A stretch of DNA of 64,000 nt from Allodiplogaster sudhausi (GCA_945643635.1 CALZFC010000029.1:3341001-3405000), one strand, 5' to 3'; shown: positions 1 through 13,260, numbered from the stretch's first letter. Numbers and translations are program-made. Notes: a model not told the origin generated them from the letters alone.

Positions 1-232
1 AATAGCAAAAAAACCCGCACCTTCATGCGTCGTGCTCGAGAGCAGCAGCCTGTGCGCGTCGGCGCCGGGCGTCGCGCCGCTGTGCCTGCGCGACGCGGTC
101 GAGTTGCGGCTCCCAGCTCGCAACGCGGTCGCGTCGCGGCTACCAGCTGGCCGCGCCGGCTGAGAGGGCGCTCTCGTCGTCGTCGTCACAGCTGCCGCTT
201 CAGCAGGCGCCGCACGATGCCGGTTACGCTTT
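1..232 (-). CDS. Possible 3'-terminal exon of the unidentified minus-strand gene
   Basis: The stretch is GC-rich and coding-like on the minus strand, in contrast to the AT-rich sequence from 240 to 500. After an acceptor-like CAG near 233 one frame reads SVTGIVRRLLKRQL then stops at about 189-187; another frame stays open to the window edge with an Ala/Arg/Thr-rich product. The phase does not join cleanly to the exon ending at 660, so either a small exon is missing or this belongs to another gene. Low confidence. Confidence 0.25.
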
Positions 233-659
233 CTGAATGTGTAAAGAGTCCATGATTGTTATAGCAGTTGTTATACGACAATAGTTATAGAGAGTATTAC
301 GACAATTATGCATGTAGTACATAGTAAAGTTACACCGAAAAGTAGTCGTTGGAGAAGAGGTATAATACTTGGATTGGGGCCGTTTTCAATAATAAATAAC
401 CATTGGCAGTACCACCCACAACCCACTTTGATCTCATTGTGTGCTTTTTATTCTTCTTCTTCTTCTTCATCTTATTCTTCTTTTTTTTTGTAGTTTTACG
501 ACTTACGTTGTTTTCTGTTGCGCCTGCTTGGGCGCGTCGTAGTGGGCGCGGCGGGCCGGGGCGGCAGCGGCAGCGACATTTCTGGCGGCGGCGCCAGACG
601 GCCTTCTTGAATTGGCGCCAAAATTGGCGCCCGCCCCTTCGCCCGAAGTGTTCGGTGAC

Positions 660-785
660 CAGCGTGGATAGGGTGGCGTACGGCTGCGCAAGTCGTCGTG
701 GATCAGCGCGCCCGGTGACGTCATCAAGTCGACGCCGTAGAGCAGCGGGTTGGCGACGTCGACAGTCACCTGGAAAGAGGAGAGA

Positions 786-827
<42 letters not shown>

Positions 828-919
828 GGAGAGAGGAGAGAGAGAGAGAGGGAGAGAGAGGGGAGGGAGAGAGAGGGAGAGAGAGAGGGAAGGAGGGAGA
901 GAGAGAGGGAGGGTAGGAC

Positions 920-970
<51 letters not shown>

Positions 971-1071
971 GAGATTGAGAGAGGAGAGAGAAAGGGAGAG
1001 GGAGAGAGGGAGAAGGAGAGAGATAAAGAAAAATAGAGTAGAGAAAAAAGTAAGAGAGCAAGAGAGAAGTC

Positions 1072-1116
<45 letters not shown>

Positions 1117-1629
1117 TGGGACAGTGATACAGAGAAAAAATAAGTTCTGCACCTTCTGCCCGGCAACAATGCTCGTGCGCTGCTCCACCGTTCGACCGTC
1201 GCCGACACTCACGAGATGCGCCTCGGAGAGGGGAGCGAAGACTGCTGGAGAAAGAGTGTGAGATGGAGGGAGAGACAGAGGGGAATGAGAGAGAGAGAGG
1301 CAGACAGCTCTCTCTCTCTCTCCCTCTCTCTCACTCTCTCTCTCTCTCTCCCTCTTCTTCCAGCAGGACACCTGCCCCCCGGCACCGCCCCCTCTTCAGG
1401 CGTCTTTCATTAAATTTTCTCTTCTAATCTCCAATTTAAATGCCCTCTCAGATAAGTAATTATAACCACATACAAACACTTCATATCGGATGCTCAGAAT
1501 TTGCAATTTTTTAAATTTTCTAGGCAATGAAAACCACTGGAGGAAGCGTGCTCCGATACCATGCCTATGTAGTTACTATTTTCTCACTCTTACGAGCCTT
1601 TTTGCTTTTTGGGAGAGACTAAGAGTGAG

Positions 1630-1664
<35 letters not shown>

Positions 1665-3350
1665 GAGAGAAAGAATGAGAGAGAGGAAGAGAGGGTAGAA
1701 GGGAGGACTTAAACGCACGTTTGAGGTCAACAGCCTTCTGACTGGCATACTCGCGCGGCTTGATTCGAGCCTGAAAAAGATTAAATAACAAAAAGGAAAT
1801 CAATAATGAGTTTTTTCAATTACTATTTATCATCGGATGATTCTGTAACATAGATGCTACATACAACGTCGAAAGTTATCTTCGCAGCGTGATAAGATTG
1901 AGTGTGAGTGAGATAGTGCGAATAATACAGAAGATGAACGGGTTCTCGCCAGCGGTTGGCCAGAGGCTCGGCCGTCTCTTTTTATTTTCGATATTATTTA
2001 TTACTTTAAAATTAGAGTCTCCAAAAAAGAAAAATTCTCAGCTTACATTCCTGTGTAAATCTCTAGAGGAGTCGCGCGCACGCGTCAACAGCCTCGCCTG
2101 GCTCACCTCGTTCTCGAGCGCGAATCTGGCACATGATGCCAGGGATTATGTGACGTCATTATTGCCTTTTAATCTTGCAACAATACCCTCTAATTTTCAA
2201 TGTGCATACTGTCAGCGCCAAAATTTTCAATGTCATTTTGGCTGCAAAAAAGCAACCTCTTATCATCGAATTAAAAATTGTCAATATTCGTTTTGGCGGC
2301 AAACAAAAAAATTCAAAAAAAGTCAGCAACCCCTTATCATCGAATTAAAAAATGTCAATATTCGTTTTGGCGGCAAACAAAAAAAATTCAAAAAAAAGCA
2401 GCAACCTCTTATCATCGAATTCTGGCACGCTGCCAAGAGGCGTCGCCTTGCCGCGTCCTCGTCCGCGTCGCCGCTTCTGCCGCGGCGGTGGCCTTGCGAT
2501 CCCAGTTCGTCCCTCCTGCTTCTTCCGCCGCCCGAGCAGGAACTCGTCCGAGACGCGGTTGTCCTCGTAGTAGTTGGTGCCCGCGATTCGAAAGACGACC
2601 GACTCGGGAGAGCGAGGCTGCTGTGAAAATGGCTAAAAATATATAACAGCTTATTTCTTTGCTTAATTAATTAATTAATTAATTAATCTACTTATTGGAA
2701 AGTCTATTTACTTATTTATTTATTCGTATAGTTATGCATGTTTTTAAGTTATCTACATTAGAAAATTTCTCAAAAAAATTTTTTGGCCGACTTTATTTCC
2801 TCTACCGGTGGTTTGCCTTGCAGACGAAATCATAAAAGACTAATACAATCTGTGAACATTTGATAGAAGAAGGACTGGGTATTTAAATCCACTAATGACT
2901 TTTCGAAAAACCAAATTATATCAATTATATGTCCTCACGTTTTCAATATCTGATCGCTCAGAGAAAGAGAGAAAGAGAGAGAGAGCATTTCTTAGTGATA
3001 AAAAAATTATCGATTAAAAAAAAACATTTTTGAATTGGCGCCTTTTAAAATCTTAAAATCAGTTCTCACATCTTCAACATCCTCAACGACGTAATCGTCG
3101 GGCGCTGCGGCCGAGTCGCCGCCGGAGAAGGCGGACGAGTTGCGGACGCGCGCTCTCTTCGGATTCTGATTCTGATTCTGATTCTTGCTTCCGCTTCCGC
3201 CTCCGCCACCGCCGCCACCACGACCCGAGCGGCCCATGCTGTCCTCGCTGTCGATGCGGTTAGCGCGTGATGACGGCGGCGGCTTCCGAGTTGTCGTCGC
3301 GGCGTCGACCGCGTTGAAGAGCACGAGAGTGTCGCTGAGCGAGGAAGCAG

Positions 3351-3406
<56 letters not shown>

Positions 3407-6400
3407 CCTATCTCTCTTTCCGTGTCTCCTTCTCGCTCAATCTCTCTTCATCTCGCTCGTATCCCTCACCCTCTCTCTCACTCTCAGTCTCACTCTCTCT
3501 CTCCTTCTTCATCTCCTCTCTCTCTCAGTTCTCTCTCTGTTCCTCTCTCTCTCTGCTCTCTCTCTCTCTTTCCCTCTCACTCCCCTCTCTCTCCCCGCAC
3601 AATCAGACCTCTCTCCATCTCTCTCTCTCCTTCTCAATCTCCCTCTATCTTACTCTCTGTCTCTTTCTCTCTTTCTTTCTCTCTCTCATTCTCTCTCCCT
3701 TTTCTCTGTCTCGCTCAATCTCCCCTTCCCCTCTCTCCTGTACAAGCTGGCCACTCCCCCCTCTCGCTACACCGGCACCGTAATGTACTCGCGGGTGAAC
3801 GAGAGCATATGCGTCTTCTGGCATCATCGCGAATGAGCCGACGTCAGAGGTTTCTCATTAATTATTTTAAATCGCTTTAATTCTCCTTTCTTTTTTGCTA
3901 AATTTTTTTTTTCCATTCTGTTTGCGCGTGATCAAATCTCTCAAAAATTAGCGCCACTTTTATGATTTGCTATGCAATGCAAACCACGCGGTTCGCATTG
4001 TTACCGTATTTTCTCTATTAGTGCCCCCGGGGGCACTATTTTTCAATCCTCTTGCGAGAGGGGGGTACTATTAGAGAGGGGGTTCTATTAGAGGGAGGGG
4101 TACTATTTTTCAATGTGATTGATTAAAAGTTTGATAAAAACATTTTATTCTCAAAAATGAAGAACTTTAGCTCTACTTCAATGGAATCATCACTGGAATA
4201 TCAGTTTTACCGTATATTTTGAATGAATTTGCAATCAGTTCATTGGGAAGAGCATCAGATACCTCAATTATGGATTCCAGGTACGTCTCTATTGGACAAT
4301 AAGGGGGGGCACTATTGGAGGGGGGGGGGGTTCTAATAGAGGGAGGGGCACTAATAGAGAAAATACGGTAACCATATTGCAATTAATCACACTTCGGTTA
4401 CTGTTATCTCACTTTTACTTACAATCAGTTTCTCTTCCCTCATCCTTCTCTCACCTCTCTCTCTCTATCTCTCTCTCTCTCTCAATCTCTCTCTCTCTCT
4501 GGTCTCTCTTTCGCTCTCTCTCTCTCTCTCTCTGGTCTCTCTTTCGCTCTCTCTCTCTCTCTCTTCTCTCTTCTCTCTTCTCTCTTCTCTCTTCTCTCTC
4601 CCTCCCTTACCGCGAGTCCGGCGTGCCCCACAGCTCGTTCCAGCCGCTCCACGTCTCCGTGTTGTCGCCGTCGAGAGAGGACGCATAATCTATCAAGAAA
4701 GCCGGGACTTTGACATTTTTTATAGAACTTTTGGCTCGATGCCAAAAACATCTCCAAAAACATCGATCTTTAAGACTAATAAGAAATTTTAAAAAAAAAA
4801 CTAGAATTATAGTCATACCGAACGATTCGCGACCGTCCGCGGGCGTTGCTTTCGTCGGGTGCGCAGGGCGTCTGAAGCCATTTGTTATTAAAACATATTT
4901 TGAATTGCCGCATTTTTGGACGGCCAAGAAAACTATGTAAGTAAAATGAATATTTTTTATCTAAATATTTCCCTCAGTTTCCTTGCTCTCTCTTTCTTCT
5001 TCTCTCTCTCTCTCTCTCTCTATCTCTCTTTCTCTGTTTCTCGGTCACTTACTCTCTCTCTGCACTCTCTCTCTCTCATCTCTCTCTCTCTCTTTCTCTC
5101 TCTCGCCTCGAATGGCTCGGCCGATGCTTGACGTGTGGCGCGCCCGTCGCGGCTGCCGTGACGCGTACTGGCAGCGTGCCAAGTCCTCGCTTAGTCACAG
5201 GAGGAGGTGGCCTCAGAGTGGACGACGACTCCTCGACCGACGCGAGCACTCGCCGCTCCCAGAAGGCGGCCGGCAACTCGCCCGATGGCGGCGACAATGG
5301 AAGTGGATTCTTGGAGAGCATAATTAGGGTTTTAATTAACTAATTAATTAATTAATTAATTAATATATATTTTTAAATTAATTAATTATTTATATGAATA
5401 CTAAATTTCTTTTTTAACCGGCAACTTGCCCGACGATAATGACAGAGGATTCTTGAAGCATAATTAGTTTTTACTTCAGAAATTTAATTCTTAAAAAAAT
5501 CATTCTAAATAACTACATATTTAGATATTAGTTTCTTTTTTCTTAAATCGATGCGGACATTTGTTTCAAGGATCGTTATAACTCTAAAGTTGTTTTTTCA
5601 ACATCTGAATGACGAAAGGGCGCCAATTCAAAAAAAATAAATAAAGCTAATTTGGACTTTGGTCTCGCGACGAAAGGGCAGAAGTGCTGGCGGTGGCGTC
5701 CGTGGCGATGGCGGCGACCACGGCGGCTGCTGCGCAAGTGGCCGTTGTGCCACTTCACCGGAGCGATCGCTGTCAGAATCGTCGTCGTCGTCGGGGAGCG
5801 TTGCTGTGGCCTGGAACACAAGGGAAATAATAAAATTTCCGTTAGTAGTAACGGATATACCAAAGTACGGTTTGCCCGCACTTTCATCTCCAGGCCGGCG
5901 CAGAGATTTTGTTCTCATTTGCAAAAATAATCACATCCTTAAATTTTCTTTTTCATGTTTTCTTTTTAAATTATACATATCCATAAATGTTTAATCTCTT
6001 CTCATTTTTACTGCTTCTTCTTCGAGCATTCATCTATTCACCTTTGTTCCAATAGTATATATTTTTTTACTTAGATATAATTAAACATTTCTAAACATTT
6101 GCAAAGAAGACCTTTTATCAGCAACTTTTTTTGTTTTGAAATCTTTAATTATTTAATTTATAAAATATTATTATTAAAATAAAGCTTTTATTTCGCGCCT
6201 TCTGCCTCAACGGCGTTGCGACCGCTGCGCCAAGCTGCTCGTCGAGGAGCTTGTTCAGCATCAGCTCATTGTCAATGGTCAGGTCGTCCGGGATGCGGAA
6301 GAAGGGAGCGAACGGACTGAAGAAGGCTGTTTAATTGTTATTATTCCCTTGTAACAACAACAACAAAAAACTTTCTTTTCGGTATTCGCACCTCTTCCTC

Positions 6401-9081
6401 TAATACTTCACCTCTGTGTGTGGAAGTATGCATTGATACACTTTATTTTAGCATCTACGAAAAGGTGTCTGCCCTATTCGGAGAGATGAGGGGAAAAAAT
6501 AAAAATATAGAGGATATTCTCATAGTAAGCGCAAAATCAATCGAAAACGGGAGAAAGGGTAAACCTCGACGGCTCTTCCGTTGTCATAGACTGCTGCGAC
6601 GATCGTCCTCCCTGATCCGGCCAGTTGGGCGCAACCTCCTGAGGGAGTAATGAGTAGCAGCACAAGTTTCAATCGGAGACAAATGCGCGTTCTTTTGTTC
6701 TTATTATTATTGTTTTTTTTCTGTTTTTACTATTGTTTTTATGATTATCGATTAATTATATTAAAAAAAAAATTTTTTGCCTACACGCAGCATCCAAACA
6801 TGGACACGTCTGATAGCGTACTATAAAATTACATTTAAAACTAAATAATCTAACTACATATGTACGTACGCTTCTCCTCCTCAATCTCCCTCCTCCTTAC
6901 CGTAGTGCTCCAGAGAACCTTGGCGCGAGGCCTCTGAGGCAGCAGCAGCTGCGGCTGTTGTTGTTGCTGATTCTGCAATGCTGGATTCTCGGCCGCCGCC
7001 GCCGCCGCGGCTAAAGCCGCCTCAAGGCTTTCCGTCACCTGTACCGGAGCAAATCCATACATTTATTTTCCCAAAAGATTTCCATACTTTCAAAAGGAGT
7101 TTAGCACAAGACCACACTCAAAGGCATCAGCGCGATATAAAATGAAAATTAATATTAAAAAAAATAAATATGAACATTCAATAAAAAATCGTCATCTTCA
7201 CTGACTTCAAACGGGAGACTCGTCACCGTCGAAGCTTCAACAGCGATATTCTCCTTGGTTGGACTGAAGAGAAGGAGTTGGGAATTGCGCTCTCATATAG
7301 CAATGTATTTGTCCATCTTGCCATTAGATGAACCCAGTAACGTTCATGATTTTATCTCTCTCTTTCTCACTAAATCTCTCTCTTCTCTCTCTCTTTCTCG
7401 CTCTCTCTCTCTCTTTATAATAACCGCATATCAATGCTCATTCGCTGGAGAGCTGGCGGTGGCTGCGGCGGAGGCAGTGAGGTCGCCGAGGTCGTCGTCC
7501 ATGTCGATGACGGCGCTGAAGTGGAAGCTGGCGCCCAAGTCGGCGCAGGTGTAAATGTCACGGCGCCCCGTGTTACAGGACGCGACCTTCGGCGTGGCAG
7601 CAAGTCTCGCTCCTTAACGGAGGCCACAAAAACTCACCGCGGCATTTTGCTTGAGACCGCATGTGATTCAGAGAGAGACTAGCGACTAGAAATGTTGGGA
7701 AATTTTAAAATAAGCAGATATTTCGCACCTTTTTCTCCATTAAAAAAAATAAAAGAGAATGACAGATGAATGATATAAAAATGCAGAGAAAGTGACGACG
7801 AAAGAGAAAACAAGACAGAAGCATGCTGAAACAGAATAAAGAAGGTTTTTTTGTTTGGTGGAAGAAGTGATGAAAGAGACGAGAGAGAAAGAGAGAGGGG
7901 GAGAAAGAGAGAGAGTGAAAGAGGGAACGAGAGCGAGAGAGGGAGAGAGAGAGAGAGAGAGAGAAGGACTAGGAGAAATACGTAGACCAAAATTCAAACC
8001 GTGGCTGGCTCTGGGCTCTCAACGTCTGGCTGATCGGTAAAAGCGAAGAGGCTCCGATTCACTGCACGGTACTGCCAGTGGAAATTGTCGTCCTCAGGGC
8101 GAGGCAGCTGTGAAGAAATCAATCGATATTTTCTTCTTTTTATTTTTTTGCTAACTAAAGGTAATTTGAAAATTTTAACAAGATTATTTTGTTTTCTAAC
8201 TTGAAAAACTGCCTGCGACATGTTAGACCCGCCGGCTGCCCTGGAACCAAGTGAAATGCATTGTACTTTTTTTTATAGGTAATCTCACATTTAAAAATTT
8301 ACAAATAAAGAGAAAAAACAGAGTTAGCAAATTTTTATTACTAGGATTAATACGATAATCAATCGATAAACGAACACTTAAATGCGGGAATCAATAAAAA
8401 AAATCAATAAATAAATAGAAAAATCAACAAATGAATAAAATCAATATACGAATAAAATCAATAAATAAATGAAAATAAATAAAGATGTAAAAAAAAAATC
8501 AATCGACACACTCATCGCCAACGTCTACAGCCCGAAACATGTCCAGAGTGCGCAGAATGGGATTCTGTTCGAGCCACGCGTCCAGCTCAATGCTGGAGTC
8601 CTTGTCGAATGGCACAGAAGAAGAAGAAGAAGAAGAAGAAGAAGAAAGAGACGAAGGGCTTCCAGCATCTGAAACAGGCCCAAATGTTTCTAAAGGCACA
8701 AACACGTTTGCAAAACCCATATCTGACCAAAGTGTGTGGCTTGATCAAAAATAATTTGAAAGAAAGATTTGAGGAAATTTGACACCAAAAATCAGCAAAC
8801 CACGATCTCTATGACGAATAGTATGACTAAGACTATGTCTATGGTTCAATATCATTATATTAAATTGTATTGACGTTGTTTGTTTTTTTGGTGTGGAATC
8901 ACTTTTCTCACAATCAGGTATGTACAATAGGCTTACCGGTGAGCTCTCGCGTTTTGCGCATAATGATTCGGCCCTCTGCGACGGTGCCTACGAGGAAGAA
9001 GAAAGTCGCGTACAGAACGGCACTGGCTGGCGAAAAGCGTGCGCAATTCGCGCGGACATCACTCCGCTTTAGTGATGTCAT
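660..9081 (-). CDS. Unidentified many-exon gene with N-terminal hydrophobic segment
   Basis: I do not recognise this protein. Exons on the minus strand that join in phase: 9081-8937 (ATG), 8668-8512, 8240-8210, 8107-8000, probably 7586 onward. A second consistent chain is 7263-7206, 7038-6901, 6638-6565, 6316-6199, 5810-5658, 5309-5169. Further likely exons, joins unresolved, lie near 4868-4815, 4690-4613, 3350-3068, 2620-2420, 1765-1710, 1245-1160 and 769-660. The first exon encodes a hydrophobic stretch (VLYATFFFLVGTVAEG) like a signal anchor, then a Ser run, then a possibly globular part with NFHWQYRAVNRSLF and DIYTCADLGASFHF. Later exons are Ala/Gln-rich, acidic (DDDDDSDSD), Pro-rich and basic (RQKRRRGRGRGK). 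Third codon positions are strongly C/G, unlike the AT-rich introns. The intron after 6199 would use a GC donor. The gene may continue past the left window edge. That it is a gene is fairly secure; its product is unknown. Confidence 0.6.
776..1130. repeat. (GA)n-rich low-complexity tract
   Basis: About 350 bases of GA dinucleotide with GGA and AAAG interruptions. On the minus strand it is a CT tract ending in TTTCCAG at 776-770, directly in front of the exon 769-660, so it doubles as that intron's polypyrimidine tract. Long frames across it are Arg/Glu or Ser/Leu runs without coding meaning. Confidence 0.9.
2236..2420. repeat. Tandem repeat, period about 75 bp, 2.5 copies
   Basis: The sequence CTTATCATCGAATT recurs at about 2258, 2333 and 2408 with GTCAATATTCGTTTTGGCGG between the copies. 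It lies between candidate exons of the minus-strand gene, so it is probably intronic. It gives a spurious Lys/Gln-rich open frame. Confidence 0.85.
3348..3740. repeat. (CT)n-rich low-complexity tract
   Basis: Nearly 400 bases of CT with short interruptions (CTCAATCT, CTTTCT). It is followed by a 60-base unique segment containing ACCGGCACCGTAATGTACTC that has a relative at 20,135-20,190 on the other strand, also directly behind a CT tract. Confidence 0.9.
4000..4372 (-). mobile_element. Inverted-repeat element with pogo/Tigger-like transposase remnant
   Basis: The ends are inverted copies of about 28 bases: the left end opens GTTACCGTATTTTCTCTATT (4000-4019) and continues into AGTGCCCC; the right end at 4345-4372 is its reverse complement. 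G-rich subterminal repeats (GGGGGCACTATT, GGGGTTCTATTAGA) follow inside both ends. On the minus strand at about 4295-4178 the translation contains ALPNELIANSFKIYGKT, which resembles the C-terminal end of pogo/Tigger DDE transposases as I remember them. No convincing target duplication was seen. A decayed, non-autonomous element; the class assignment is tentative. Confidence 0.65.
4434..4605. repeat. (CT)n tract with internal tandem TCTGGTCTCTCTTTCGC unit
   Basis: CT dinucleotide run in which the block TCTGGTCTCTCTTTCGC appears twice (about 4498 and 4530), followed by five CTCTT units. It lies inside the minus-strand gene, next to the candidate exon 4690-4613. Confidence 0.85.
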
Positions 9082-10534
9082 CGCGAAGTGGTGCGGCCGT
9101 CGCGCACAATGCCGCACAGTTTTCGGCGGCACTCGAGAGAGAGAGAGAGAGAGAGAAAGACAACCTTATTAGGCCAATGTAAATTTCGACGGTGCTTGAT
9201 CTTTACCGTAATCTGAAACAGCTTTGGTTGTTATATTCTAGAAAAAAAAGTCTAGGCCTAATATATGATTAAATAAAAATTTTAAAAATATTATCGTTGC
9301 AAAGAAATAAGACTAATCGATAATAGATAGAATGCTTCGAAAATGGTACCCGTATGAGAAAGAGAAGCTATACACGTAAATCTCGAGAAAATCCTCTTTT
9401 GCAACACAAAGCCGACGAGAGAGTGTGCAAAGCTCAGAGAGTGGACAGAGAAAAGAAGCAGAGAGTGGAGAGTATTTACTCTGTGGCAAAAAGTTGGAAA
9501 CGGAATTCTGACGACATGGACATAAGGAGAGAAGATTGGTAAAGGAGAGAGAGAGAGAGAGACATGAGAGAAGTGAGAGAGATAGAAGCTAGAGAGAGAA
9601 AGAACGAGAGACAGAGAGAGAGAGGGGTAGATAACTATAGAGAAAAAGACAATGAATATAGTTTTCCTCAACGAAAACATTCACTTTCCTTTCGTTCAGT
9701 GCTCTCTCCTCGACCGCTTCAGTCTTCTGAACTCACCCTCTTCCTAGTCTCTTCCTTCCATCACCTTTCATTCTCACTCTCTCTCTCTCTCTCAATTTTC
9801 TCTCTATATTTCTCTCCCTCTCTCTCTTGCCACTCTCTCCCTCTCGGCCTATTCTCTCTCTGTATCTCTGCGTCTCTCTCTCGTACGCCTTCCTTGCAGG
9901 TTATTCTCCCGTCTTCAAGTTTGGAAAGGATAACAATACCGCTTGTGGGGAGAACGCTGTGCTCGCATTTTGGCAGAAAAACAATATCGAACGAGCACAG
10001 AAGAGAGATAGAACGGGGACGCAAACATTTGTGGAAAGTTTAGATGAGTTTATGCTGTAGCCATCGAGAGGAGGATAAAGCCGTATCAGAGAGCAGCCGT
10101 TCTCTCAACTCTTCCAAATGTATGTATGTATATTAGGACATCTACGACGAAGCAATTTTGAAAATAAGATGCAAACAAGCTCCCTTTACAATATAGTAAT
10201 CAGGATAAGATATCTAATGCATTTGGTCATCGCTTATATATAGAGAGAGAAAGAAAGAAAGGGGGAGAGAGAAGAAGAACGAGAGATAGAGAGAGAGAGA
10301 GACGCGGTTACAAAAAAAAATTCAGAAAGTGGAAGTATGTAAATTCCGGAATATTTTCAACATTAAACTACAATATGGCAAACTATTCATGACAGAGAGG
10401 GTGATGAACGAAGAGCTATCAGTGATATCAGAAAAAGAGGAGACGGAAAAGGCGAGAACACTGAAAGTGCGCGAGAGAGAGCACGCTCGAAGAAGTCATC
10501 TCTCGGTACGAGTCGGCATGCTCTCTCTCTCTCC

Positions 10535-10568
<34 letters not shown>

Positions 10569-10821
10569 ATCTCTCTCTCTTATTCTCACTCTCTCTCACT
10601 CATTCTCTTTATCTCTCTCTATCTCTCTCACTCTCTCTCTCTCTCGCTCTCTCTCTCTCTCTGCTCTTTCCTCCCTCGCTCCCTCCTCCAACTTCCTCCC
10701 ATTCTTCAGTCCACCTACAGGCAAATCATTCGCGGATCCTTGGCTTTGAATAGCGTGAGAGATGGGTTCACACACAAGGCGCGAGCCGCCAGAAAAACGA
10801 GGGTGCAAGAGAGACAAAGGC

Positions 10822-10876
<55 letters not shown>

Positions 10877-11187
10877 AAGAGACATAGACCGAGACAGAGA
10901 CATTAAGTACACTGGAAAAGAAAGAAGAAGTGAAATCCATGAAAGGGAAGATGGAAAGAAATGAAAGTGAGAAGAAGAGAGAGAGAGAGAGACGGATAAA
11001 TAGCCGATGGTAACTCCCCCCACCCCTTGTGGGGGGATGTCTTGGCTCCTCCTCGGAGCAGTGTAAAGAAAGGAAAGTTTAAGGCGCGTGTTGAAAAGGC
11101 ATGCAAGCCGTTCTAGTCTAAACTGTAGAGAGAAGAGGTTGGGAGGGATTTGGGTGAAGATGAGGAACACGGGGAATTGGTGTGTAG

Positions 11188-11240
<53 letters not shown>

Positions 11241-11279
11241 AGGGAGGGAGGGAGGGAGGGAGGGAGAGAGTGTGTTGAA

Positions 11280-11329
<50 letters not shown>

Positions 11330-11332
11330 AGA
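11188..11332. repeat. (GA)n and (GGGA)n compound microsatellite
   Basis: GA dinucleotides give way to seven GGGA tetranucleotides at 11,234-11,263 and then GA again. It shows slippage-type expansion of a tetramer inside the dimer tract. Confidence 0.9.
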
Positions 11333-13030
11333 GCGAGACACAGACATCGAGTAGACATGAAAGAACCAGGGAAATTGCAGAAGACACCCCCAGTGCTACT
11401 TGAAAGATTTGGGATAAGCCCTCCGGGCGTGTTACAGGCAACGACAAGAAGTTGAGGAAGCGAAGATCGAAGTGGTGCTCGTTTGAGGAGCGGAAATCTG
11501 CGAATACATTCTAGAGAGAGAGAGAGAGAGATCTTGAGGGGAGGGGGCATAACCACCCCTAAATGTGTTCGAAATAAAAGTGCTTGAGAAAGTAGAGCCA
11601 AACTGAACTTTTGAGCCATACACTTCCGCGGTTGGAATTTCCGTGGAAACAACACACTGTAACTAAAAAAAAGTTCAATTACATAACACCTAAAAAGCAT
11701 AAAACGCGGTCTTGTTTCCATTTTAGGACCAATCATCTCATTACATTCGAGGGCTACATTGAAGCATGAACAATGGGACAATTTAAATGTGTTTACAGGG
11801 ATGAATTCTTTTCTTTTCCGTCGCAATCAATCAAAAGCGTTGTTTCTAGTTTGATTTACAGAAGTAACGAATATACTAGGAACGTCGTATATATACTAAA
11901 AGAGTTTATTTAGTTATTTATTTATTTATTTAGTTAAATAGATATATGTACATATGTATGTACAAACATGTATATGACACATTACAGTTTAAGAGATATA
12001 CAATTACATCTCGCTGGACCGGTGTGGAATTGGAATTGTTATTGGAATTGATAGCTATTTAGAAGGCAGCCGGAATAATTGCTAGCCAGACAACGTCATA
12101 ACGGGCCGGATGTTGGTGAATGGCCCCAGGGGCTGAATGACGACTAACAACGACGGCTACAAGTGGGTGCTTCCTCTGAATGTGTTTTCGCGAGGGAGGG
12201 AGGAGAGAGACAGAAAGAGAGAAACAGAGAGAGAGAGCGGGAGGGAGAAGAGAGAGAGAAGGAGAGAACGAGAGAGGGAGAAAGAGAGAGAGAGCGAGAG
12301 AGAGAAGAGAGAGAGAAAGAGAGAATGAGAGAGGGAGAGAGAAAGAGAGAGAGAGAGAGAGAAGGAGAGAGAAAGAGAACGATCAAACAGGCTGACAAAA
12401 AAGATATCGAATTGAAAAAGTAAACCAAGCACTTTTCACACTTCCGAGACGCAGATGATGCGTGTTTTGAGGAAAAGAAGGGAGAGATGAAAAACGGCAA
12501 GCGGTAGGAGGCTGCAATTTCTTTAGCTTCCTCTACCTCTCTCTCTTACTCTCTCCCTGTCTCTCTCTTTCTCTCTCTCTCTATCTCTCTCTCTCTTGCT
12601 CTCTTAGCCCCTTTGCACTTACAGAATTCTAAAGAGGGGGTGAGGGTGGGATTTCAAAGATTGAAGAGGATACATTCGAAGAGATAGGCCAATATCGCCC
12701 TCGGGGGCAAGCAACAAGAAGAAGGGAGGGATTCGTTTGGCTGCTCTCGTCGAGAGAGAGAGAGAGACACTTGATCCAGAAATCAAGCGGTCGGCATCGG
12801 TCAAGTCGAAGAGTTCTTCGGGAGAAGAGGAGTTCGTCTGGCCTATATGGGATGTGAAAGAGGGAAAGAGTGAAAAGGAGAGAGAGAGACAGAGAGGGAG
12901 AGAGGGAGAGGGAGAGGAGAGAGAGAATGGGAGAGAGAGAGAGGGAGAGGAGAGAGAGAGGAGTGGAGAGAAAGTGAGAGAGAGAGAGAGCGAGAGAGAG
13001 AGATAAAGAGAAAAAAAAGAGAAAAAAGAA

Positions 13031-13260
13031 ACGGAATGTGTTCAAGGAAGTATACTCTGGAGCAGAAACATCAGACACATATTTTCATGCGGTCAAGAAT
13101 GTTGCGAGCCCTTCACTGAGTTTGAGGCTGTTAATTCATAAGGAAAATGTTGTAGGGGGGGGGGTTGAGAAGAAGAATAAAAAGCCCGTCCCCTCCTTTT
13201 CCAGATCTTTTCAAAGGAATAAATTGGTTTTCACTGATAAGCTGCCTTCTGACCTTCCTA
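13031..13260. repeat. Dispersed repeat copy A with attached GA tract
   Basis: Matches 19,700-19,990 in the same orientation. Shared blocks include GGAGCAGAAACATCAGA, ATGTTGCGAGC and GAGGCTGTT, in the same order. Both copies are preceded by a GA tract that turns into GAGAAAAAAAAGA, so the microsatellite seems to be part of the repeated unit. No coding content or terminal repeats were seen. Confidence 0.6.

Noticed and set aside
330..1371. Long open frames (up to 292 aa) of Ser/Leu or Arg/Glu runs
   Set aside because: They are translations of GA/CT dinucleotide repeats, open on both strands at once, with no codon bias or start context. The same applies to similar frames at 3.2, 4.5, 10.6, 11.2, 12.2, 26.4, 34.5, 36.5, 37.1 and 63.3 kb.
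3740..3850. Minus-strand exon reading MMPEDAYALVHPRVHYGAG
   Set aside because: The related segment at 20,140-20,190 supports reading on the other strand, and no acceptor-donor pair fits the minus-strand gene.
500..9081. UBR5 (EDD/hyd) identity for the minus-strand gene, from DIYTCADLGASFHF resembling ALYTCAQLENSLYW
   Set aside because: Only this short stretch is similar; the flanking exons do not follow UBR5 order and no zinc-finger UBR or HECT sequence was seen.
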